A stretch of DNA of 13,186 nt, from contig CAJKZL010000032.1 in assembly GCA_905204385.1 (NCBI GenBank), positions 1-13,186 on the forward strand. The letters run 5' to 3'. Both the position numbers and the translations under genes were made by a program. Every line of letters begins with the position of its first letter. Positions within the stretch are counted from its first letter, which is position 1. The DNA comes from an uncultured Odoribacter sp. GTDB taxonomy: Bacteria; Bacteroidota; Bacteroidia; Bacteroidales; Marinifilaceae. The notes under the pieces were generated by a model. That model made no database searches and had not been told where the DNA came from. It saw only the letters and a program-made list of their open reading frames with translations. Below are positions 1-6,397 of this stretch, piece by piece.

Positions 1-1451
1 CGTGCACCTTTTGAATAATCTATTCCCAACTGATTAGACACCAAAAACTTACTGAAACGGTAGATAATATCCACCCTTCCGGATTTCGTATTCAGGTCTG
101 TTTTTTTCATGACTCCCGGCGTAAATCCGGCCCCCAGATACACTTTATACCGCAATGCTTTATCTCCTCCTTCCAGGTTTATTCCGTGACGATGGGTGAA
201 TGAAGTACGTAAAGGTTCCGACAACCAATAAGTATTCACTCCCCTCAGCACTTCCTGTTTCAGGTGGGCATAATATCTCATCAGATCAATATTACTTTTG
301 CCATCATAATATCCTGCCATCTCCTCTATCCGTAATTTTTCCTCAGCATTTGTCAGGTGGTAAACACTTAAATCAGGTATTTCCAGCTTATAATTACCAT
401 TATAGGTAAACCTGAGTTTACCGGCTTGCGGTGCTTTCGTTTCAACCACCACTACGCCGTTCGCGGCTTCCGAACCATAAATAACCGTTGCAGCTGCATC
501 TTTCAGCAAGGTAATCGATTCCACCTGTTCCGGATCAAGGTCCATGATGACCGTAGCATCCACCCCAATCACACCATCCAATACAAATAAGGGCTGATTG
601 GGCCGGGTATTCACATCTCCCCGCAAAGTGACCACATCATCGGCCTGATAATCCCCCATATTTGCCTGTCCGCGCATTTGAAATTCAGGAATTGCATTGG
701 GATTTGAACCAGACATATTGCTGACATTCATTTTAAAACCGGGATCGAGTATCTCCAAAGCCTTCAGTACATTTCCGGAGGTTATCTTCCGGATATCTTC
801 CTTCGTGACCTTTGTCGCCGAACCAGTAAATCCTTCTTTCCGCCGCTCAAAAATACCCGTAATCACCACTTCATCCATTTGTGTCACATCTTCTTCCATA
901 ATCACCTTCAATTCCTCTTCTCCCTTGTATATGACTTCTTGTTTCTTCATTCCTACAAAAGAAAAAACAAGCACAACATGTTGATTCTCGGTAATTTCAA
1001 ACTTAAATTGCCCATTCACATCAGTCACACTGCCAATCGAAGTTCCTTTCAAAAGTACCGTCACCCCAGGTATCACCATCCCATCTTTATCCACTACTTT
1101 TCCTACTATCTTTCTACCGACAGGAGTTTGAGGCACCGTTTGCTTTTGTTCCCGGATAATGACCAAATCATCCTCTATCAAATATACAAAGCAACTCCCC
1201 TGGAGGACATTCCGGAGCACATCCTCCAACCCGACATCTTTCATATCCACAGTCACACTCCCCATTTCTTTTACTGCATCACTATCGTAAATAAACTTGT
1301 AATCACTCACTTGATGCAAATACCTAAAGACATCCGGCAGCGCAGCTTCTTTCATTGAAATATCAAATCTTTTTTGTTGTGGAAAAACTGCGGCATGTAA
1401 ATTCAGGGAACAAACCAGAAGAAGAAACACCACTTTCATCATAATGAACAT
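1..1451 (-). CDS. SusC/RagA-family TonB-dependent outer membrane receptor with STN domain (5' part; runs off the left edge)
   Basis: Outer-membrane TonB-dependent transporter of the SusC/RagA type, expected to import a glycan, peptide or other nutrient with a SusD-like partner outside the window. I translated the minus strand from the ATG at 1451; the frame stays open to the window edge (about 483 residues, no frameshift). Visible in order: signal peptide (1-21, MFIMMKVVFLLLVCSLNLHA), STN domain (about 27-100), carboxypeptidase-D-like regulatory domain (about 112-187, with PGVTVLLKGTSIGSVTD), the MDEVVITG segment (192-199), plug domain (about 207-340, with PLFVLDGVIG and LLKDAAATVIYGSEAANGVV), then the first barrel strands. 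Family members are usually about 1000-1150 residues, so roughly half is missing. The STN domain is the kind that signals to a FecR anti-sigma factor, which is the next gene upstream. The M at 1439 is an alternative start with a shorter signal peptide. The substrate cannot be told from sequence. Confidence 0.95.
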   Translation of the reverse strand, partial: MFIMMKVVFLLLVCSLNLHAAVFPQQKRFDISMKEAALPDVFRYLHQVSDYKFIYDSDAVKEMGSVTVDMKDVGLEDVLRNVLQGSCFVYLIEDDLVIIREQKQTVPQTPVGRKIVGKVVDKDGMVIPGVTVLLKGTSIGSVTDVNGQFKFEITENQHVVLVFSFVGMKKQEVIYKGEEELKVIMEEDVTQMDEVVITGIFERRKEGFTGSATKVTKEDIRKITSGNVLKALEILDPGFKMNVSNMSGSNPNAIPEFQMRGQANMGDYQADDVVTLRGDVNTRPNQPLFVLDGVIGVDATVIMDLDPEQVESITLLKDAAATVIYGSEAANGVVVVETKAPQAGKLRFTYNGNYKLEIPDLSVYHLTNAEEKLRIEEMAGYYDGKSNIDLMRYYAHLKQEVLRGVNTYWLSEPLRTSFTHRHGINLEGGDKALRYKVYLGAGFTPGVMKKTDLNTKSGRVDIIYRFSKFLVSNQLGIDYSKGA

Positions 1452-1528
1452 TCGGGGTAATTTCGTCAAAACGAAACTACCGTTTTTCAGATTTTTTTTC
1501 ATACATTTGTACTTAAGGTTAACATGAT

Positions 1529-1545
1529 ATACTCTCACAGAGTAT
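1529..1545. repeat. 7-bp inverted repeat in the susC leader
   Basis: Perfect inverted repeat: ATACTCT, loop CAC, AGAGTAT. It lies between the fecR terminator and the susC start, about 78 bases upstream of the ATG. It could be an RNA hairpin in the susC leader or a protein-binding operator. No U-run follows it on the minus strand, so it is not an obvious terminator. The function is unknown. Confidence 0.5.
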
Positions 1546-1560
1546 TAATATGATTAATGA

Positions 1561-1592
1561 AAAGCGGGATATATGCCAGTATATCCTGCTTT
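1561..1592 (-). terminator. Hairpin terminator after fecR
   Basis: A 13-bp stem with one internal mismatch (plus strand AAAGCGGGATATA, loop TGCCAG, TATATCCTGCTTT) begins 5 bases after the fecR stop codon. On the minus strand the 3' arm ends in TTTT. The plus-strand side is also followed by a T-rich run, so it could work in both directions. It sits between fecR and susC, so it should end or attenuate fecR transcripts and make susC depend at least partly on its own promoter. Confidence 0.7.
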
Positions 1593-1597
1593 TTTCT

Positions 1598-2746
1598 TTA
1601 TTCTTGAATAATAACCGTATTCTCGGTCACTTTAAATTGTACTCGTCCGGTTTTTTCTATTTTGGATAAAATCGTTGCTACCCGGTCATAACGCTGGATG
1701 TCTAAAGTAAAATGCGCTTCTTTCAAAGACGGATCGGCAAAGAAAAACTCCATATTATACCAACGGGCCAATTTGACCATAATTTCTTCCAGTGAAGCTT
1801 CTGTAAAATGGCATATCCCATTCGTCCAACTTACATAATCTGCCGCATGGACCTTTCTCACAGAAATCGTTCCCGATTTTTCCACAATAGCCTGTTCGTC
1901 AGGTAGCAAAATTTGTTGTATTTTTCCAGTTCCTATCATTACTTTCCCCTTGACCAAAGTAGTGGTCAGGTGTTGATTTTCCGGATAAGCCTCCACATTA
2001 AACAAAGTCCCCAACACTGTCACCGAAGTCTCTCCAGCCTTTACAACAAACGGTCGGCTTACATTTTGTGCCACCTCAAAACAAACTTCTCCTTTCATAT
2101 TCACTTCCCGTGCCGATCCAACAAATTTGACAGGATATTCCAACTCAGATTCCGAATTCAACCACACTTTTGTCCCATCAGACAATATTAATTTATATTC
2201 TCCGCCCCTAGGCACTATAATCCGGTGTTTCTCGATCCCTTTTGTTTCCTGTGAAGTTCTTGTATCATACCACAACACATTACCTTCGGTTAATACGCGG
2301 GTTCCCATTGTTTCAGCCACAGTCTGACGCAAAGTATCCTCCAGGCTAATCCGTTTTCCATCATCCAACACCAGAACAGCTTTATAACCTTTCGTATCAT
2401 TTAAGGCAACCACTGAAACTGTAGTTGCTGGTTTCTGCAAATATAAAATACCGATCACCAAGCCTATCCCAACACATACTGCCGCAGCATAATACCACAG
2501 GTGGTCGATCTTTCGTGGACGAAGTATTTGACTTTTAAATTTTCGCCATTCAGCCGGAATGTTCACCTCTGCTTTTTCCCGTAATTCCTTTCCTAACCTT
2601 TGACGGATTGCTGTATATTCCTCCATATTTTCTTTTGAAGCCCTGCACCATCCTTCCAACTGTCGCTGTTCCCCGGGTGTAGAAATCCCCATTATTTCAC
2701 GGAAAATCCATCGGGCTATCTCATATCTCTTTTTTAGTTCTTTCAT
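1598..2746 (-). CDS. FecR-family anti-sigma factor (transmembrane signal transducer)
   Basis: Inner-membrane regulator that holds an ECF sigma factor and releases it when the periplasmic domain is contacted by a receptor's STN domain. Its 382 residues are a normal length for Bacteroidota FecR. Layout: cytoplasmic N-terminal part (1-80) expected to bind the sigma factor; one membrane helix (about 83-103, WYYAAAVCVGIGLVIGILYL); periplasmic FecR domain (about 177-272) with VPRGGEYKLILSDGTKVWLN, MKGEVCFEVA and VLGTLFNVEAY; and a C-terminal DUF4974-like domain (about 311-380, ICHFTEASLEEIMVKLARWY). The ATG at 2746 is the only sensible start. Neighbours are the susC-like receptor downstream on the same strand and the ECF sigma gene, which is divergent; together they form a cell-surface signalling set. 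I did not find a TAnnTTTG promoter upstream, so its promoter may be sigma-dependent. Confidence 0.95.
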   Translation of the reverse strand: MKELKKRYEIARWIFREIMGISTPGEQRQLEGWCRASKENMEEYTAIRQRLGKELREKAEVNIPAEWRKFKSQILRPRKIDHLWYYAAAVCVGIGLVIGILYLQKPATTVSVVALNDTKGYKAVLVLDDGKRISLEDTLRQTVAETMGTRVLTEGNVLWYDTRTSQETKGIEKHRIIVPRGGEYKLILSDGTKVWLNSESELEYPVKFVGSAREVNMKGEVCFEVAQNVSRPFVVKAGETSVTVLGTLFNVEAYPENQHLTTTLVKGKVMIGTGKIQQILLPDEQAIVEKSGTISVRKVHAADYVSWTNGICHFTEASLEEIMVKLARWYNMEFFFADPSLKEAHFTLDIQRYDRVATILSKIEKTGRVQFKVTENTVIIQE

Positions 2747-3049
2747 GAAATTTGATTAATTTTACACCTATAACGATTAATTTTGAAAAGTGGGTGAGTG
2801 AAAAAATAAAAATCCAAACTTCAGCATAAATTAATGGATTCGATGAAACAGAAGAAAATCATCCATAAATAACTAAAAGATACCCTTCCCTTAATAAGAA
2901 TGCAATCATCTTCAGACTATAAAAAGAATTTTTCCCAATTTATGACCACTTTAAATTATTATTATGGAATATTTAAACAGCCACTAAGAACCGATGACAA
3001 TAATAAATTATATTTGCAACCAGAACTCGGGATCTTTTCTACAGATAAA
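2747..3049. other. Divergent intergenic region between fecR and the ECF sigma gene
   Basis: About 300 AT-rich bases separating two divergent regulatory genes. It holds a candidate promoter for the sigma gene (TATATTTG at 3009-3016). I see no strong hairpin, repeat or RNA gene. Codons 1-50 of a longer possible sigma-factor reading frame (from the ATG at 2900) overlap it, but I regard them as untranslated leader because they fall outside the usual sigma-70 family fold. The fecR promoter must also lie here on the minus strand; I could not place it. Confidence 0.5.
3009..3016 (+). promoter_or_regulatory. Candidate Bacteroidota -7 promoter element for the ECF sigma gene
   Basis: TATATTTG matches the Bacteroidota TAnnTTTG element and ends 33 bases before the preferred ATG (3050). 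No TTTG is found at the expected -33 position, so this is a partial match. If real, transcription would begin near 3023, which excludes the upstream ATG at 2900 as a start for this transcript. Confidence 0.4.
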
Positions 3050-3580
3050 ATGATGGTGATCAAAAGCAATAAAGAATTTAAATTATTTTTCGAAGCCTAT
3101 TTTGAACCGGTATATCGTTTTACACGGAAGTACACGGAAGATGCTTCTATTGCCCGGGATATCGCACAAGACACATTTATACGTATCTATGAAAGACGGG
3201 CAGATTTTGACGCTTTCGAGAAGGCAAAATCTTTTGCCTACACCACTGCACGCAATTTATGCCTGGATTATCTGAAACACCAAAAGATCGAACAACAATT
3301 TACACTACGGCTTAATGAAAACGAAGACAACCGAAGTTTTCTTCATGAAATCACCTATCAAGAAACTTTACGTCTTCTGCATAAAGCTATTGACAACCTT
3401 TCCCCACAAACACGTGAAATCATACTACTCGGCTTGGAAGGTAACAACAATAACGAAATTGCTGAGTTACTAAACATCTCTGTCAATACCGTCAAAACAT
3501 TAAAAAAGGGTGCCTACAAAAAATTGAAAGACACCCTTGGTAAAGATTTTATTTTTATACTTACGCTATTTATTGGCTAA
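3050..3580 (+). CDS. ECF-type RNA polymerase sigma factor (FecI-like)
   Basis: Extracytoplasmic-function sigma factor that directs RNA polymerase to a small set of promoters, probably including the adjacent receptor operon. From the ATG at 3050 it has 176 residues, typical for Bacteroidota ECF factors. Sigma region 2 is at about 10-80 (FKLFFEAYFEPVYRFTRKYT, DIAQDTFIRIYE, SFAYTTARNLCLDYLKHQK). Sigma region 4 is at about 113-162, with a helix-turn-helix (NNEIAELLNISVNTVKTLKK) followed by AYKKLKD. The open frame extends upstream to an ATG at 2900, which would add 50 residues (low complexity, rich in Tyr/Asn); I prefer 3050 because the family fold starts there and a promoter-like element lies inside the extension. 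A second ATG follows immediately at 3053. It is divergent from fecR, its likely anti-sigma partner. The tail (DFIFILTLFIG) is unusually hydrophobic. Confidence 0.93.
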   Translation: MMVIKSNKEFKLFFEAYFEPVYRFTRKYTEDASIARDIAQDTFIRIYERRADFDAFEKAKSFAYTTARNLCLDYLKHQKIEQQFTLRLNENEDNRSFLHEITYQETLRLLHKAIDNLSPQTREIILLGLEGNNNNEIAELLNISVNTVKTLKKGAYKKLKDTLGKDFIFILTLFIG

Positions 3581-3700
3581 CAATCATTTTAAGAGTTCTC
3601 CCAATACTGGATCGGAGAGGCGAAAGTCTGCCCGCACTTTTTATTCAGCTCCGTTTTTTGCTACAACCAACTGAAGGAACCCTCCCCTTGATTGAAAAAA

Positions 3701-3723
3701 TCTGTAATAACAAGTATTACAGA
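3701..3723 (-). terminator. Rho-independent terminator of tRNA-Lys
   Basis: Perfect 9-bp stem (plus strand TCTGTAATA, loop ACAAG, TATTACAGA). On the minus strand it is followed directly by a run of six T (plus 3695-3700). It lies 19 bases beyond the 3' end of the minus-strand tRNA-Lys. It is directional: no T-run follows on the plus strand, so it would not stop the ECF sigma transcript efficiently. Confidence 0.8.
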
Positions 3724-3741
3724 CTTTCCATTAAGTATTCG

Positions 3742-3814
3742 TGATCCAGCTGGGATTCGAACCCAGGACCCCAACATTAAAAGTGTTGTGCTCTACCGGC
3801 TGAGCTACTGAATC
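3742..3814 (-). tRNA. tRNA-Lys (anticodon TTT)
   Basis: A full 73-nt cloverleaf on the minus strand. Acceptor stem GATTCAG/CTGGATC (one G-T pair), D arm GCTC-AGCCGGTA-GAGC, anticodon arm CAACA-CTTTTAA-TGTTG with anticodon TTT (plus 3779-3781), variable loop GGGTC, T arm CTGGG-TTCGAAT-CCCAG, discriminator A. The 3' CCA is not encoded (ACGAA follows the acceptor stem), so it must be added by a nucleotidyltransferase. It stands alone with its own promoter and terminator. It reads AAA and AAG lysine codons. Confidence 0.96.
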
Positions 3815-3841
3815 GGCCACAATGTTTCTCAATTGCGGGTG

Positions 3842-3872
3842 CAAAGATAGGGAGAAAATTTTATTTTGCAAA
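3842..3872 (-). promoter_or_regulatory. Consensus Bacteroidota promoter of tRNA-Lys
   Basis: On the minus strand TTTG (plus 3869-3872), exactly 19 bases of spacer, then TATCTTTG (plus 3842-3849). This matches the TTTG-N19-TAnnTTTG consensus for the Bacteroidota primary sigma factor. Predicted transcription start is near 3835, about 20 bases before the mature tRNA 5' end. It is the best promoter in the window and fits a highly expressed stable RNA. Confidence 0.8.
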
Positions 3873-3893
3873 CTTTCAGAAGTTTTTTCGCTA

Positions 3894-4496
3894 TTATTTT
3901 TCATCCGGAAAAAAAAGCGACTCCACTTTTTCTAAGCGGTCCCGAAGCCGGGGCATATTTTTTTGACGAATAGATAAGAGCATTTCGCATTCGGATCCAA
4001 AGTTTCTTTCCAGCACTTCCGGTTCTTCATCTTTGATAATTTTCATGACGCTGTTCATCACCAGATAATCGAAACGGATTCGCAAGGTGACATTCACCGT
4101 CCTCTCCTCGACTACCGCATTGGCCAAAGCTGCAGAGGCTGCCTCCCGGTAAGCATTGATCAGGCCGGAAACACCTAATTTTATGCCACCGAAATAACGG
4201 ATAACGACAATCAGAATATCGGTCAGATCTTTCGACTGAATTTGTCCGAGGATCGGTTTGCCCGCCGTGGAGGAAGGTTCTCCGTCATCATTGGCACGGA
4301 ATAGCGTCTTTTCCGCCCCTAACCGCCAGGCATAACAATGGTGACGAGCATCACAATATTTATCCTTCAGCCCGTCGAGAATTTCCCTGATTTGCTCTTC
4401 GGTAGACACCGGAAAGGCAAAAGCGATAAACCGGCTTCCCTTTTCCTTATAAAGCCCTTCCGAGGGTGCCGTTATGGTTTTAAAGACATCTTCCAT
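3894..4496 (-). CDS. YigZ/IMPACT-family protein (UPF0029, with DUF1949-like C-terminal domain)
   Basis: A conserved cytoplasmic protein of the YigZ/IMPACT family. The bacterial role is not well settled; eukaryotic IMPACT acts in translation control through GCN1, and I do not transfer that function. Its 200 residues match the usual size. The N-terminal UPF0029 domain (about 17-125) shows CDARHHCYAWRLG (48-60), DGEPSSTAGKPILG (71-84) and RYFGGIKLGVSGLINAYREA (100-119), which are family hallmarks. The C-terminal ferredoxin-like DUF1949 part is at about 138-195. The ATG at 4496 is the natural start. It lies downstream of dnaA on the same strand, but the dnaA terminator lies between them and I see no clear promoter in the 89-base gap, so it may depend on readthrough or a promoter inside dnaA. 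Confidence 0.93.
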   Translation of the reverse strand: MEDVFKTITAPSEGLYKEKGSRFIAFAFPVSTEEQIREILDGLKDKYCDARHHCYAWRLGAEKTLFRANDDGEPSSTAGKPILGQIQSKDLTDILIVVIRYFGGIKLGVSGLINAYREAASAALANAVVEERTVNVTLRIRFDYLVMNSVMKIIKDEEPEVLERNFGSECEMLLSIRQKNMPRLRDRLEKVESLFFPDEK

Positions 4497-4522
4497 ATTT
4501 TACTTGAACGGATTATAAAAAA

Positions 4523-4564
4523 TGAGGGTCTAAAATCAGCAACCTCCCTGATTTTAAACCCTCA
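4523..4564 (-). terminator. Rho-independent terminator of dnaA
   Basis: A long stem of 17 positions with one internal mismatch: TGAGGGT-c-TAAAATCAG, 8-base loop, CTGATTTTA-a-ACCCTCA on the plus strand. On the minus strand the stem is followed by TTTTTT (plus 4517-4522). It starts 21 bases after the dnaA stop and separates dnaA from the yigZ-like gene. Confidence 0.85.
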
Positions 4565-4585
4565 ATCTCTTTTACTGCACTTTTC

Positions 4586-6010
4586 TCAATTACCGCAATA
4601 TAATTTGCGTTGTATTTCCTCAACCTGGGTTCTGAAATTCCGGTCGGTCTCCATCATATCAGTAACTGCCTTACAGGCATAAAGCACTGTTGCATGGTCT
4701 TTTTTCCCGATCTGATTCCCAATATAAGCCAGGGAGTATTTCGTATAATTCTTACTGAAATACATGGCCAATTGTCTGGCCTGCACCACTTCACGCTTCC
4801 GGGTTTTGGTTTGTAACAACTCCTCGGATATCTTAAAATGATCGCATACCACCTGTTGAATGCGGCCTACAGTCAATTCTTCGGTAGGTTTCTTTACCAT
4901 TTTTCCCAGAATCTCCTGTACCACCTCCACGGTCAGATCTTTTTTATTAAAGGTCGACTGTGCCAGTAAGGAGATCATCGCTCCCTCCAACTCCCGCACA
5001 TTATTATCGACATATTTACAGATATAATCGATCACCTCGTCTGAAAAATCGATGCCGTCTTTACGGGCTTTATTAATCACGATTTCCTTGCGGGTTTCGA
5101 AATCCGGAGCTTTAATCTCGGCGGACAGCCCCCAACGGAAACGGGACAACAGACGATCTTCCATTCCTTCCAATTCAGCAGGAGCTTTATCACAGGTCAG
5201 GATCAACTGCTTACCGGATTGATGCAAATGATTGAAAATATGGAAAAAAGTATTTTGCGTTCCTGTTTTGCCTGCTAACTCCTGTATATCGTCTAAAATC
5301 AAAACATCGATCAACTGGTAAAAATGAAGGAAATCATTGACTTCGTTCCGGCGAACGGCTTCAGTAAATTGAGTTTGGAATATATTGGTCGTGACATACA
5401 GTACTACCTTATTGGGGAAATTCTGTTTTACTTCCAACCCAATGGCCTGAGCCAAGTGCGTTTTCCCCAATCCGGATCCTCCATATATCAATAAAGGATT
5501 GAAAGCTGTCCCCCCCGGACGCTGGGCGATGGCCATTCCGGCCGATTTAGCCAGACGATTGCAAGCACCTTCGATATAACTTTCCATAGTATACGAAGGG
5601 TTGAGCTGTGAATCGATCTGTATACGGTTGGAAGCCCGTTCAAAAGGATTCTTCAAACCGGTATTTACCCCTTTATCGAGGTAAACCGTACTAACCGCCG
5701 GTTTTTTAACCGGACTGGAAGCTAAAGTTGTCGTTAAAGGCTCTGCCGCCTTTACCCTTTCCACTACGACGGAATATTCCAGCTTCGCTTTAGGCCCGAT
5801 TACTGCCTGAAGCGCACTTTTTAAAATATCGATATACTCTCCTTCCAATGCCTCATAAACATAGGCACTAGGTACTTGTATGGTCAGAATCCCCTCCTCG
5901 AACTTCAGAGCCCGTATAGGCTCAAAAAGTATTCTGAATTTCTCCGGTACAACCTGTTCTTTAATCAAAGCAAGACACTTTGACCAAATCTTAATACAAT
6001 CTCTTTCCAT
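4586..6010 (-). CDS. dnaA: Chromosomal replication initiator protein DnaA
   Basis: AAA+ ATPase that binds DnaA boxes at oriC, melts the origin and loads the replicative helicase. 474 residues, normal for the family. Domain I at about 1-85 (helicase and self contacts); a short variable domain II at about 86-125; AAA+ domain III at about 135-345 with Walker A GGSGLGKTH (177-185), Walker B VLILDDIQ (236-243) and the SRFRWGL box (289-295) carrying the arginine-finger region; DNA-binding domain IV at about 375-474, with the basic segment TKTRKREVVQARQLAMYFSK (401-420) and the DnaA signature GKKDHATVLYACKAV (435-449). All key residues look intact. dnaN does not follow, which is common in Bacteroidota. 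Its candidate promoter lies about 180 bases upstream, giving a long leader. The start ATG at 6010 is unambiguous. Confidence 0.98.
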   Translation of the reverse strand: MERDCIKIWSKCLALIKEQVVPEKFRILFEPIRALKFEEGILTIQVPSAYVYEALEGEYIDILKSALQAVIGPKAKLEYSVVVERVKAAEPLTTTLASSPVKKPAVSTVYLDKGVNTGLKNPFERASNRIQIDSQLNPSYTMESYIEGACNRLAKSAGMAIAQRPGGTAFNPLLIYGGSGLGKTHLAQAIGLEVKQNFPNKVVLYVTTNIFQTQFTEAVRRNEVNDFLHFYQLIDVLILDDIQELAGKTGTQNTFFHIFNHLHQSGKQLILTCDKAPAELEGMEDRLLSRFRWGLSAEIKAPDFETRKEIVINKARKDGIDFSDEVIDYICKYVDNNVRELEGAMISLLAQSTFNKKDLTVEVVQEILGKMVKKPTEELTVGRIQQVVCDHFKISEELLQTKTRKREVVQARQLAMYFSKNYTKYSLAYIGNQIGKKDHATVLYACKAVTDMMETDRNFRTQVEEIQRKLYCGN

Positions 6011-6194
6011 AGTTTATTGTTAGTCAGATAGTTTTTAGTAAACACTATCCTACTCTTTTCAACATGCTAAATTCCATAAAAAAAATAGGATAAAAAAATG
6101 GGTTTTTGCTTGTTTATCTTCAAAAAACTTTTAGCTGCTAAACCTCAATACATTAGAAATAACTCACTGTATATCTGCCATTTAACAACACAAA

Positions 6195-6223
6195 CAAATG
6201 TATTCTTCCCTTAAAATCTACAA
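6195..6223 (-). promoter_or_regulatory. Candidate dnaA promoter
   Basis: On the minus strand TTG (plus 6221-6223), 18 bases, then TACATTTG (plus 6195-6202), matching TAnnTTTG fully and the -33 element in part (GTTG rather than TTTG). Predicted start is near 6188, leaving a dnaA leader of about 178 nt. It is the only good TAnnTTTG match I found on this strand between the mce gene and dnaA. Confidence 0.5.
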
Positions 6224-6302
6224 CGCCCATTTATCAGAAATAAATGCTTTCAAAAACCGATATCTCTTCCTAACCAATTCATGGTAAAGGAGAATAAGAA
6301 GA

Positions 6303-6354
6303 AAAAATATTGACATAATAAATATGTAGTACATACTATTATGTCAATATTTTT
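6303..6354. terminator. Strong bidirectional terminator between mce and dnaA
   Basis: Perfect 18-bp inverted repeat (arms 6303-6320 and 6337-6354; core ATTGACATAATA / TATTATGTCAAT) flanked by A5 and T5 within the arms. The 16-base loop holds a second small palindrome, TATGTA-G-TACATA, so the hairpin can be extended. On the minus strand it lies 44 bases after the mce stop and ends in a T-run, insulating dnaA from the envelope operon. Confidence 0.8.
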
Positions 6355-6397
6355 CTTAACACTTGCCCGCCTATTTAGAATTGATCCAATTAATGAT

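Larger units (their letters stand above)
6011..6397. other. Intergenic region upstream of dnaA (promoter, leader and terminator)
   Basis: 387 AT-rich bases without a gene. It holds a candidate dnaA promoter (6195-6223, minus), a long presumed dnaA leader with a spaced inverted repeat (TATCCTA at 6046-6052 and TAGGATA at 6086-6092), and a strong bidirectional terminator (6303-6354). I searched both strands by eye for the DnaA box TTATCCACA and found no match with fewer than two mismatches, so there is no visible oriC here. Confidence 0.6.

Noticed and set aside
879..1358. Plus-strand open frame of about 160 codons
   Set aside because: It is antisense to the susC-like gene, whose minus-strand translation gives clear STN and regulatory domains. 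The plus frame shows no recognisable protein features.
1502..1509. Plus-strand TACATTTG promoter-like element
   Set aside because: Matches TAnnTTTG, but on the plus strand it would only drive antisense transcription through fecR, and no -33 element was identified. Probably chance in AT-rich sequence.
3610..3645. Possible terminator for the ECF sigma gene (AAAGT / ACTTT before a T-run)
   Set aside because: The stem is only 5 bp with an 8-base loop; too weak to call.
6011..6397. Possible oriC next to dnaA
   Set aside because: No cluster of TTATCCACA-like boxes on either strand; the nearest matches have two or more mismatches. AT-richness alone is normal for intergenic DNA here.
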